Shown: piece after piece, positions 1 to 8,090 of the stretch | Layout of the letters: each line of letters opens with the position of its first letter | Position numbering within the stretch: position 1 is the stretch's first letter | Source: Emiliania huxleyi CCMP1516 | Lineage: Eukaryota > Haptophyta > Isochrysidales > Noelaerhabdaceae | Length of the DNA: 64,000 nt | Assembly: GCF_000372725.1 (NCBI RefSeq) | Contig: NW_005199274.1 | Coordinates: 524,578-588,577, forward strand | Direction of reading: 5' to 3' | Program-made: the position numbers and the translations under genes | The notes under the pieces: model-generated | Seen by the model: the letters and a program-made list of their open reading frames with translations, nothing else | What the model was told of the DNA's origin: nothing | The model's database searches: none

Positions 1-133
1 ACTGACACGCAGGGAAGCACCGTCCCCCAGGTTGTGCAAGCACTTGCGGGGTTGTTCGGATGACGAAGCCGGTTGCATCCTTCCCCATATATTACATTGA
101 TTCATACCAACCCCGGCGCCTGGACTAGGAAGG

Positions 134-646
134 TCAACGCCCTGCGACGGTTGGCGGCCGTGGCGCCCAGCAGACCTAAAGGGGTTGGAGACATGGGTAC
201 TTATCGTGAGGAGCCGCGGGGAGAGAGAGCCATCCGTTCGCGCCTTCCAACCCGAACGGACGACACCGTCATCCGATGTCCACTCGATGACGCCGTCCTG
301 CGGCACCACGCCCTGCGGCCCAGAGGTGCCGCAGTACTTCACGCCGTTGACGGTGAGGTAGTCGTAGCTGCAGAGTGAATCCGGCTCAACGTCGAAGGCG
401 ACCACCTCCAGCCCCGCCATCGGCACGCCGTTGATGGTGCAGTCCTGGCCGAGGCCGTAATCGCCCGGGTAGTTCGGCGACGTGGCGCACGCACCGCCGT
501 CGGTGAGCGGGCACGGGCCAGTGCCGGAAAGCGGCGGAAACGCCGGCGGGGCAGGCGGCGGCGGGGCCGACGGCGACGGTGCCGCCCAGCAGACCTAAAC
601 GGGTTGGAGGAGGTGGGTCTCTTTGTCATTAGCTAAGGAGCCGGGG

Positions 647-698
<52 letters not shown>

Positions 699-1362
699 GA
701 GAGCGAATGGATGGGAGAGAGCGCGCGCGCGGGGGGGTCCCATCCATTCGCGCCTTCCAAACCGACCCGGGCCTTTCTGAGCCCACGCCGGGGAAAGTGC
801 CATCCGATTTCCACTCGATGACGCCGTCCTCCGGCACCACGCCCTGTGGCCCAGAGGTGCCGCAGTACTTCACACCGTTGACGGTGAGGTAATCGAGACT
901 GCAGCCGCCGTCGGTGTCGTCCGGTTCCACGTCGAAGGCGACCACCTCCAGCCCCGCTGGTGGCACGCCTTTGATGGTGCATTCCTCGTCGCTGCCGTAG
1001 TCGCCCGGGTAGTTTGATGACGTGGCGCAAGAACCGCCGTCGGTGAGCGAGCACGGCTCGGTTATGGAAAGCGGCATGCGCGGGGGCGGTGGCGGCGGGG
1101 TCGACGGCGACGGCGGGGTCGATGGTGGTGGCGGCGGCGACGGTGAGGCCGAGGGAGGAGGCGAGGGGAACGCGGAAGGGGGCGGCGCCGGAGACGCCGA
1201 GGGGGGCGGCGACGGTGAGGCCGAGGGAGGAGGCGAGGGGAACGCGGAAGGGGGCGGCGCCGGAGACGCCGAGGGGGGCGGCGACCAATCGTCCGGAAGC
1301 TTGGAGAAGCCTAGGACCGGACTCGCGAGCAGGCTCAGCGCCACGAGCATGTATGTGCGCAT
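134..1362 (-). CDS. Secreted protein with two CUB-like domains and a Pro-rich stalk
   Basis: Predicted secreted or cell-surface protein of 333 aa in three exons: 1362-754, 594-244 and 175-134. All three are phase 0. Residues 1-19 form a signal peptide (MRTYMLVALSLLASPVLG). Residues 27-95 are a Ser/Pro-rich spacer built of repeated PPPSASP units. Two CUB-like modules follow (about 103-203 and 229-320), each with CxLTDGGxCAT, NYPGDYG, a C near CTI, an acidic FDVEPD and a YLTVNGVKYCG motif. Both introns have GC donors (AAG|GCGCGA) and TTTAG acceptors, and both rejoin as WK|VCWA, so exon 2 is a symmetrical, duplicated CUB cassette. The first intron holds a long (CT)n tract. A promoter-like repeat lies just upstream. 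The ligand is unknown. Family call moderately sure, gene structure very sure. Confidence 0.82.
646..697. repeat. (GA/CT)n microsatellite inside intron 1 of the CUB gene
   Basis: About 50 bases of alternating GA on the plus strand, read as CT in the sense of the CUB gene. It lies between the GC donor at 753 and the acceptor at 595 and could act as an extended polypyrimidine tract. A similar (CT)n tract sits in the first intron of the 2OG-oxygenase gene at 51.73-51.79 kb. Confidence 0.95.
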
Positions 1363-1529
1363 GGGCGGGGCGGCGGCGGTGGCAGCGGCCGCAGCAGCAG
1401 GACCAACAGAGCAGCGATGGGGTACCAAGAGAGGTCCAACCGATCTCTCTGGACGGGGGTACAACCCACACCACACAAGACGCCAAGCACAAAAGAATAA
1501 CAAGAGATTGTACTCAGGCAGTCTCATGC

Positions 1530-1711
1530 GGCATGAAGGTTGCAGCGAGAAGCGGCGAGAGACTGCGAAAAGAGATACGAAGAGGCAGACTCCCCAGGGT
1601 GGGCGACGGCTAGCGCACCACACTCCTCTCCTTAAAATCCCTGTGTGGTGGCGGCGTGCCGTTCTCCCATCCCTCCCTTGGGTTGTGTGTTTTCTTTCTT
1701 TCTTTCTTTTT
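1530..1711 (-). promoter_or_regulatory. Dispersed promoter-like cassette, copy 1
   Basis: A ~180-bp repeat found three times in the window. In the sense of the adjacent gene it reads: A-rich GAAAGAAAGAAA, then AAGGGAGGGATGGGAG, then the TATA-like GGGATTTTAAGGAGAGG, then TGGTGCGCTAGCCGTCGCC, then CGCAGTCTCTCGCCGCTTCT, ending ACCTTCATGCC. This copy points toward the CUB gene, whose ATG lies about 170 bp further on. The ATG at the cassette end (1534) opens only a 6-codon upstream ORF here. Promoter function is inferred from position, orientation and the TTTTAAGG box. Confidence 0.6.
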
Positions 1712-2098
1712 CATGCGGAAGAGTCAGATATACAAAGAGCACCTAAAGGAGCAAGGCATAGCTGTGAAGTGGTTTCCACTGACAGACCCCCTCGTGCATT
1801 GGCCTGAAGGTGCCCATCGCTGCCTCGCGCGTGTGCGCAAAAAGAAATTTATCAGCGCTCGGCCCAGAAGAGGATTTGCGTTGCGAATTACTAGACTGGA
1901 AAACCCTAATGTGCAAAATGCGCAATGAACACACAGAAAGACAACAAAGGTTTAATGCTCCCCACACGCGGGAAACAGGTGATGGTGCACTCTACAAAAC
2001 ACACACACAAATTACATCTACACCTGCTTCACTCTACTAAACACACACACATATCTACATCTTCACCTGCTTCTCTCTTTGGTGTTTCGAGGAGCGGT
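1712..2098. other. Intergenic, no supported gene
   Basis: AT-richer spacer with (ACACACAC)-rich stretches around 2000-2060. I see no gene, RNA gene or clear signal. Confidence 0.6.
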
Positions 2099-2809
2099 CT
2101 AAATGGACTCAGCGCAGGGGAGGCTCTGCTTGGGGACATCAGGTGAAGGGGGGCATCGCCTCGCCCGTGTCAGGGCTTTCAGCAGGATCGCAATCAGGAC
2201 CGCCACCAGCAGCACGACGAGGGCGAGTGCCGCGAGGCGCAGCCAGGACACTGGCTCCGGCGATGGGGGTGGCGAGGGCGGCGAGGGCGGTGGCGAGGGC
2301 GGCGAGGGCGGCGGCGATGGGCGACACTTGCAGTTCCTCTTCGAAACGGACCGCGGGAGCAAGGAAGTCGTCGTGTCCTCCGTACCACACTGGCAGCTCA
2401 GTCCCGCCTCGCAGATGTCGTCATCCTCGTGTGCGCAGCACATTCCTTCCTTGCTCGACCATATGCCCATTTCCTTCGCGTTTGCAGGCATTGGTCCGTA
2501 GCACATCGGGTCGAGATGACGGCCGTACGCGAGCTTGTTGTGGTTGTTCTCGTCGCCTGACTGAGGTCCGCCCATTGGATTCGCCTCCTTCCATTTGCTA
2601 TACTCTTGGATGTCGAGCAGGGTCATCATCCCTTGGTCCTCGTGCTCGAGGACGTGGCAGTGGACGACCTGCCGACTGACGAAACGGTCGAGATTCGTGC
2701 GGACGGGGAAGGAAAGGTTTGTTTGCGCCCAGTACTGAGGATTGCACTGGCCGAGTGAGTTGTTCTTCAAAGACCGACCAGTTCGGGTTGGTACATTGCC
2801 CATTCCCAT
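2099..2809 (-). pseudogene. C-terminal fragment of a membrane-anchored multicopper oxidase
   Basis: The frame contains VVHCHVLEHEDQGMM, the HCHxxxHxxxGM signature joining type-1 and type-3 copper sites in the last cupredoxin domain of multicopper oxidases (laccase/ferroxidase type). Cys-rich sequence follows (CCAHEDDDICEAGLSC), then a (PPPSPP)n spacer, a single C-terminal membrane helix (LAALALVVLLVAVLIAILL) and a basic tail. The first two cupredoxin domains, with the other copper ligands, are not found upstream on this strand. That space is occupied by a plus-strand tyrosine-recombinase fragment, so this looks like a gene truncated by a mobile-element insertion. Further exons outside an assembled junction cannot be excluded. 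Confidence 0.72.
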
Positions 2810-2819
2810 GCGTCATTCC

Positions 2820-3523
2820 CTACGACGCGTCTCCCAGCTCCGCATTCCAGTCGATCCGGGACATCGAGCTCACAGAGCCTTGCGTTGGGTCGGCGAGAGA
2901 GCGGCGCCCGCTCTTTGCGACGCCCGGGGGGGCCGTACCAGGGCCACGTGCTACGGCAGCGCCTCCACCAACTCATCGACACGCTCTTTGGGTCCAGCAT
3001 GGCGGACGTCATTTCTTTTCATTCATTCCGCATCGACCTGGCTTGCAGGCTTCTCAAGGTCAAGTGCCCGTGGGAAGTGATCCAGCTGATCTTGCGGAAG
3101 ACGACTCCCGAATCGCTGCGCGCTTACAGCCGACTCGGCTTCTCCGAGAATGCGAGCTGGACGACGAAGGCGGCGACGGCAACCTATTCTGCGACTCAAG
3201 TGGCCAACTTTCACGCCCTGAGCGATGCTGATCCCATGAAGGCGTTCATCAATGGGGGCTTTGGTGAGGCGCCCGCCCGGTCGACACCCGCGCCACGTGG
3301 GTCCAGCCAGAGCAACGTGTTTGCAATTGGGGCCAAGGTGCTCGTCCCCGCGACGGTCTACCCCTCATATCCGTGTCGAGAGAATGAGGGTCGCGGATGG
3401 ACGGCGACCGTGCTACAACGATCTCGCGATGCGGTACGGCTCGAGTTTGCCAGTGCCGATTCGAGTGGCGCCGCATTCGAACCAGTATGGCTCAAGAGCG
3501 CCGTTCTCATCGCGGTCGCATGA
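2820..3523 (+). pseudogene. Degenerate tyrosine recombinase (YR mobile element) with chromo/tudor-like tail
   Basis: The C-terminal half of a tyrosine recombinase of the YR-retrotransposon/Crypton type. The catalytic core is readable: SFHSFRIDLACRLL supplies the H-x-x-R box, followed by VIQLILRKTTPESLRAYSRL with the Tyr nucleophile in LRAYSR. The usual Trp/His before the Ser-rich stretch is Lys. The upstream motif RRPLFATPGG is in another frame, so a 1-nt indel in the G7 run at about 2930 breaks the gene. The last ~60 residues (GWTATVLQRS...VRLEF) form a small tail domain that recurs at the end of the element at 5.1 kb. It lies head-on to the multicopper-oxidase fragment. Confidence 0.7.
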
Positions 3524-4226
3524 GGCACGCGCTTTCTCCTCACATGTCTTTCCTCCCTTCTCTTCACACGTCCTTCTTACCTTCTCTTCACACGTCCTTC
3601 TGTCTCTGCGCCTCTCATCTCGGCGCCATGGAGGTGAGGTCCAACCTCTACTCGCCACTCCGGGGGGTTCTGCCTGACGAGGGATCTCAGGACCGAGCTT
3701 CTCCATGATAGTTCAAGGCGACGCAACAGGCTCGCCGCCTGTGACTAACCTCGTGGCTTCTACCCTTGCTGTGGCGAGGCGCGATCGGCCTCTCCCAATT
3801 CTCTGCTAGGGAGACGGGCATCACCACCCCGCAGAGGCGGTTGCTGGTGATGGCAAAACAAATACGATGCGCCCTCCCTCCCGACCCACGGGAGCTTACT
3901 TGGCCTGGCCTGCCACTGTGCTATGCTCTTTCTCTTCTCGCATAAACTTCTCTATGCTCTTTCTCTTCTCGCATAGCTTCTCGGCAGCGCCCACTCTTCC
4001 TGGACTTTGCGTGACTTCTCCACCTTCTGGAGTCCACGAAGACGCCATCTATTCTTCACCATACTCGTCTCCCTTTCTTTCTAGCTCGCCGTCACGCGCG
4101 AGCGGGATGAGTGGGTGTTTGTGCGCGCGTGCAATTGAGCTTTAAATCCCGACTATAATTGAGCCGACTATGCAAACCATGGATGGCTACCTTCTACATT
4201 CACAGGGTGGGCTTCGGGCATGGACC
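3524..4226. other. Non-coding, short direct repeats
   Basis: No gene supported. It holds a triplicated CTTCTCTTCACACGTCC-like motif (about 3537-3602) and a tandem pair of TCTATGCTCTTTCTCTTCTCG at about 3930-3980. This may be the 3' part of the recombinase element ending at 3523, but no split direct repeats were recognised here. Confidence 0.5.
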
Positions 4227-4322
4227 CCTTCTCTGGTAGGACGGGAACGAGATGATAGTAGGGAGTAGAAGAAAGCAAAGAGGAGCCCTGCGCACGCACG
4301 ACTCCGCAGGAGAAGCCCCTCC
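4227..4322 (-). repeat. Split direct repeat B2 of the YR element
   Basis: Second copy of the 96-bp repeat, separated from A2 by 31 bp. It marks the outer 3' end of the element in the minus-strand sense. Confidence 0.92.
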
Positions 4323-4353
4323 CCAGACAAAACACAAGGGAGAGGTGGGTGGG

Positions 4354-4619
4354 TCACAGAAAACTGCGGCCGCCAGCGACAGAGCGTCTCGCTGGCGGAC
4401 GGCGAGAGGAACACAAAGGGACGTCCGGACGTCCATCCACTGGGATGAGAATACTGGAGATCTGAGGTCGAATCTGCCGATTCCACAGCTGCCCACAGGA
4501 GCGCCGCCTCAACACGGGGTCTCGGCTCTATCGAGCCATGCTAGCTCCAGCCGCAGCCCCACCCGGCCGCCCGAGGGTGTTCCCGCAGGCAGAGAAGACC
4601 AATCCTGGGGGAAGTAACC
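4354..4619 (-). repeat. Split direct repeat A2 of the YR element
   Basis: Second copy of the 266-bp repeat, in the same orientation as the copy at 7752-8017. It is sandwiched between the two 96-bp B repeats. Confidence 0.93.
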
Positions 4620-4713
4620 TTCTCTGGTAGGACGGGAACGAGATGATAGTAGGGAGTAGAAGAAAGCAAAGAGGAGCCCTGCGCACGCACGACTCCGCAG
4701 GAGAAGCCCCTCC
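4618..4713 (-). repeat. Split direct repeat B1 of the YR element
   Basis: 96 bp starting CCTTCTCTGGTAGGACGGG and ending GAGAAGCCCCTCC. It is essentially identical to 4227-4322 and directly contiguous with A2. Confidence 0.93.
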
Positions 4714-4767
4714 CGCCCGTGCTTGCGCAGCGCAGCCTCCTCCTCCCTACTCGCAAGCCGGGTAGCC

Positions 4768-5135
4768 GTGTGGTGATTGTAATGGGTTCCACCCTGTGTG
4801 GTGATTATAATGGGTTCCACCCTGTGTGGTGATTGTAATGGGTTCCACCCTGTGTGGTGATTGTAATGGGTTCCACCCTGTGTGGTGATTGTAATGGGTT
4901 CCACCCTGTGTGGTGATTATGATGGGTTCCACCCTGTGTGGTGATTATGATGGGTTCCACCCTGTGTGGTGATTATGATGGGTTCCACCCTGTGTGGTGA
5001 TTGTAATGGGTTCCACCCTGTGTGGTGATTATGATGGGTTCCACCCTGTGTGGTGATTATGATGGGTTCCACCCTGTGTGGTGATTATGATGGGTTCCAC
5101 CCTGTGTGGTGATTGTAATGGGTTCCACCCTCTGG
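4768..5135. repeat. 28-bp minisatellite, about 13 copies
   Basis: Unit TGTGGTGATTGTAATGGGTT followed by CCACCCTG, repeated about 13 times with mainly G/A variation in TGATT(G/A)T(A/G)ATGGG. It lies between the end of the element's coding region and B1. Because 28 is not a multiple of three, all three minus frames stay open and give pseudo-proteins. I do not regard these as coding. Confidence 0.95.
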
Positions 5136-5143
5136 AGCACGCC

Positions 5144-5516
5144 TCATGCGGCCAGTTGTCGCGGAGGCAGCGGCCGCAGTTGGTTGAGCGGGACGCGCGC
5201 GTCCTCGTATGGTCGGCCATCGCGCGTCGTGGCAATCGTGAACCGTACGATTGCGGTGTGCTTGGAGCATCGCAACACGGTCGCCGCCCAGCCGGCTCCA
5301 CCGAATTCTTTGCACGCGTACTGCGGCCAGAGGGCGCTTGCGACGAGGACCGGTCGCCCCGTGGCGTTTTCGGCGGTGATCGGTCGGGCGTCGATGGGCG
5401 AGCTTGGCGCCGCTTCGCGAGTTGGCAGTGGCGCGTTCGCCGCACTGCCTGCTCCGCGGGCGGCCGCGCCGCTCGCCCCGCGAGGCGCGTCGCCCTGTGC
5501 CTCCGCGTACGCCGCC
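5144..5516 (-). pseudogene. Recombinase tail-domain remnant of the YR element
   Basis: Open frame ending ...PLNQLRPLPPRQLAA with stop at 5144. The stretch GWAATVLRCSKHTAIVRF resembles the tail domain that follows the recombinase core at 2820-3523 (GWTATVLQRS...VRLEF). The catalytic recombinase core itself is absent between this tail and ORF1, which ends only a few bases away at 5517. This indicates an internal deletion that removed the reverse transcriptase and recombinase ORFs. Confidence 0.6.
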
Positions 5517-7721
5517 CTATCCAGGCTCGATCTTGGGGCGCTTCGAGGTCGGGGCCGCCGCATCCCGCTTGTCGAGCGGATGGTTGGCCCATCCCGAAAG
5601 CAGCGGCAGGATGCACGTGTCGCACACGGACTCAGAGGTGGACGCCTCGTCGAGCTTTTCCTCTCGGGTCCGGTGGGCGGAAACTTTCGCGCGCATGCGC
5701 AACTCCTCGGCAGGCTGGCAATCGAGGAAGGCCACCGGGCCGAATCCATCCTCGCCGGGGTCGGGTCGAGATCGGCGGCTCGCCAGCGTCGTCTCGAGGA
5801 TGCGCAGGAAGGCCTCGAACTGCCGGCTGCACTGGTAGAGGTGGTTGCACTTCCGCTCATACGTGTTGTACCCGCTCGTGAGCTCGAGGTGCTCGATATA
5901 GAACTCGAACCAAGTCTTGATGGTGAAGCCGGCGCCGTCCGGGACGGTCTCCGGGTAGCCGATGCCCACGAAAAGGAGGTTGAGGAAGGCCCCAAAGCGT
6001 CGCATCTTGCTCGGGATGATGTATAGGTCCTTGACGTGGATCCTCGGGAGACGCTGGGCATGGAGAGCGGCCCCCATCCAGTCCAGCACGCCGTTGGCTC
6101 CGTTCATGTAATCAACGCCCACGAACTTGCCCGCCAGGAAGGCCTTGCAGAGACTGTCGCTCTGGCCGTCGTGGCCGGTGAACCGGTACTTGTCGAGCGC
6201 CTCCTTTGGCTGGCCCGAGCTGTCGGTGACGAGGCACCACGTGAGGTAGTTGGCGAGCTCTACCTTGCAGTGCGCAATCTTGGCAAGAACCGGATTGCGG
6301 GAAGCCTCGTGACCCCCCGGGCCCAACAGCACACGCAGGACGAGGTCGCAGCCCGACTCGAAGGCCGCCGCCAGGATCTGGCGCCGCCCTTCGTCCGACT
6401 GTGCGTCCGCGCCCTCGAGGCTGGCGGCCAGAGCCTGGAAGTTGGGCATCATCAGAGCCTTCTCCAAAAGCTTGGGCGGCGGCGGCTGGTCGCCCGAGGA
6501 CGCCGGCCCGCCTGCCACGCTAGGCGCGGGGCGCCCCGCGTCGTAGAGGAGGTCCTCCGCGACCAGCGCGGTCACCGCATCCTCCGCGGAGGCCCCCGGT
6601 TGGACGAGGTGCTGCCGATCATGAACGGCCGTCGCGAGGATGGCCAGCTGGTCCGCCAGCGAGAGCTTAAGCTGAGGCGCGGTCAGAATCTTGGCGGCCA
6701 GGCGGCTCACCAAGGTATTTGCAGTCGAGACCGAGGGCGACGGCTGGATGACTAGCTGGTAGAGCGCGCCCAGCGAGGTGGCGAGCATGATCCGCCGCTC
6801 CTCGATGCGCCGCCTCTCATCTACCCCGCCGGCCTGCATGCGGAGCAAGTCCGTGAAGTCCTCGAGCCTCGTGTGTGGGTCCGCGGAGGTAGACTGAAAG
6901 ATGACGGGGAGCGAAGCGCCCTTGAGCAAGCGAGGGATTTGGGGCGCGAGCATCGTAGGGTTGGCGGCCGCCGCCCCCACGCTTTGCACGATAGCTCCTT
7001 GGAGAAGGCCGGCCGTGAGTCTCGCGGGGGCTGCCAGGGGCAGGCGGGCCGCCCTTGTAGCTATCGGTCCCAAATGGAAAGAGAGCAGCGAGTACAGCAG
7101 CAGAGGCAACTCCCCGCCCGCCTCGAGCGCGCGAAGCGGGAGTTGCGTAAGGAAGAGCAGGTCCTGTGGTCCTGGCACGACCGGCACCACGGCCGCGGCT
7201 TGGCCCCCTCGACCGCGGCCCCGGCCTCTCCCCGCGGCCGGCGCTGGGACGGCGGGCGCGTCAAAGTCTTCACCGAGAAAGATGTCCGAGTGCGAGACCA
7301 CCCAGACCCCTGGGTTGGCCATTGCCAGACCGGCGAGCCGCTGGTGCAGCACGCCGATCTTCTCCATGGAAGTGGCAAAGAAGTTCGCCGCGTCCAGAGC
7401 GGTCAGAAGCCGCGACCAGAATGCCCCATTGAAAAGCACATTGAGAACGTGGTTCCCATCGAGGAGGGTGCCTGTCTGCTGGTCCACGCTGAACCGGCAC
7501 CGCGGCAGGAAGGCGCCCTTGGCGTCACTCTGCCCCAGGGTGTAGTTGGTCACTGCTCCTGCATTGTCGTACACCGTGGTCCAACTCAGACAAGGCGTGT
7601 GGTCCTTTACGTGCTGAGCCCCTGGAGCGAGAACGAGCGCTGCATCACTGGTGATCTGAACTTCGTCAACGACGACGACGATGGGCGCTTGCGCAGCTGG
7701 TGGGGCCTGCTGCTGCGCCAT
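5517..7721 (-). CDS. ORF1 of the YR element, gag-like position, function unknown
   Basis: 734-aa intact ORF starting MAQQQAPPAAQ, with no introns, directly downstream of repeat A1. It has an Arg/Gly patch (GRGRGRGRGG, about residues 170-180), Ala/Leu-rich helical middle parts, a more conserved-looking C-terminal part (WCLVTDSSG..., LYIIPSKMRRFGAFLNLLF) and a basic end, KRPKIEPG, that could be a nuclear localisation signal. I recognise no polymerase, nuclease or zinc-knuckle motif. By position it corresponds to the first (gag-like) ORF of YR retrotransposons. That assignment is inferred from context only. Confidence 0.6.
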   Translation of the reverse strand: MAQQQAPPAAQAPIVVVVDEVQITSDAALVLAPGAQHVKDHTPCLSWTTVYDNAGAVTNYTLGQSDAKGAFLPRCRFSVDQQTGTLLDGNHVLNVLFNGAFWSRLLTALDAANFFATSMEKIGVLHQRLAGLAMANPGVWVVSHSDIFLGEDFDAPAVPAPAAGRGRGRGRGGQAAAVVPVVPGPQDLLFLTQLPLRALEAGGELPLLLYSLLSFHLGPIATRAARLPLAAPARLTAGLLQGAIVQSVGAAAANPTMLAPQIPRLLKGASLPVIFQSTSADPHTRLEDFTDLLRMQAGGVDERRRIEERRIMLATSLGALYQLVIQPSPSVSTANTLVSRLAAKILTAPQLKLSLADQLAILATAVHDRQHLVQPGASAEDAVTALVAEDLLYDAGRPAPSVAGGPASSGDQPPPPKLLEKALMMPNFQALAASLEGADAQSDEGRRQILAAAFESGCDLVLRVLLGPGGHEASRNPVLAKIAHCKVELANYLTWCLVTDSSGQPKEALDKYRFTGHDGQSDSLCKAFLAGKFVGVDYMNGANGVLDWMGAALHAQRLPRIHVKDLYIIPSKMRRFGAFLNLLFVGIGYPETVPDGAGFTIKTWFEFYIEHLELTSGYNTYERKCNHLYQCSRQFEAFLRILETTLASRRSRPDPGEDGFGPVAFLDCQPAEELRMRAKVSAHRTREEKLDEASTSESVCDTCILPLLSGWANHPLDKRDAAAPTSKRPKIEPG

Positions 7722-7751
7722 CTTTACTGCGTCCTCCCCTCTCCTCCCACC

Positions 7752-8017
7752 TCACAGAAAACTGCGGCCGCCAGCGACAGAGCGTCTCGCTGGCGGACGG
7801 CGAGAGGAACACAAAGGGACGTCCGGACGTCCATCCACTGGGATGAGATAACTGGAGATCTAAGGTCGAATCTCCCGATTCCACAGCCGCCCACAGGAGC
7901 GCCGCCTCAACACGGGGTCTCGGCTCTATCGAGCCATGCTAGCTCCAGCCGCAGCCCCACCCGGCCGCCCGAGGGTGTTCCCGCAGGCAGAGAAGACCAA
8001 TCCTGGGGGAAGTAACC
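7752..8017 (-). repeat. Split direct repeat A1 of the YR element
   Basis: 266 bp, matching 4354-4619 with only a handful of differences. It begins TCACAGAAAACTGCGGCCGC and ends GGGGGAAGTAACC on the plus strand. It lies just upstream of the ATG of ORF1, so it may hold the element promoter. Confidence 0.93.
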
Positions 8018-8090
8018 AGGCGAAGTCAAGGCCTGTGTTCGCGTTGTATTTAATACGTCGAAGGCGCTCTAAAGCGCTCTCACTGCCAAC
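8018..8090. other. Spacer between YR element and TPR gene
   Basis: Short spacer with the palindrome AAGGCGCTCTAAAGCGCTCT, possibly in the 3' UTR of the TPR gene. No other signal. Confidence 0.4.

Larger units (their letters stand above)
4227..8017 (-). mobile_element. Ngaro/DIRS-like YR retrotransposon derivative with split direct repeats
   Basis: Read on the minus strand, the order is A1 (8017-7752), ORF1 (7721-5517), a recombinase-tail remnant (to 5144), a 28-bp minisatellite, B1 (4713-4618), A2 (4619-4354) and B2 (4322-4227). A1 and A2 are 266-bp direct repeats, nearly identical. B1 and B2 are 96-bp direct repeats, nearly identical. B1 abuts A2 directly. This A1-ORFs-B1-A2-B2 order is the diagnostic split-direct-repeat layout of Ngaro-type elements, which use a tyrosine recombinase rather than a DDE integrase. 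No reverse transcriptase or RNase H is visible, and only the tail of the recombinase ORF remains, so this copy is probably an internally deleted, non-autonomous derivative. Confidence 0.72.

Noticed and set aside
4768..5135. Proteins encoded by the 28-bp repeat (repeated THYNHHTGWNP-type peptides)
   Set aside because: All frames are open because the unit lacks stops and is not a multiple of three. The frames run out into unrelated sequence.
4354..8017. LTR retrotransposon with 266-bp LTRs
   Set aside because: The repeats do not carry TG...CA ends. One copy is sandwiched between a second pair of direct repeats, and a recombinase tail is present, which fits split direct repeats better.
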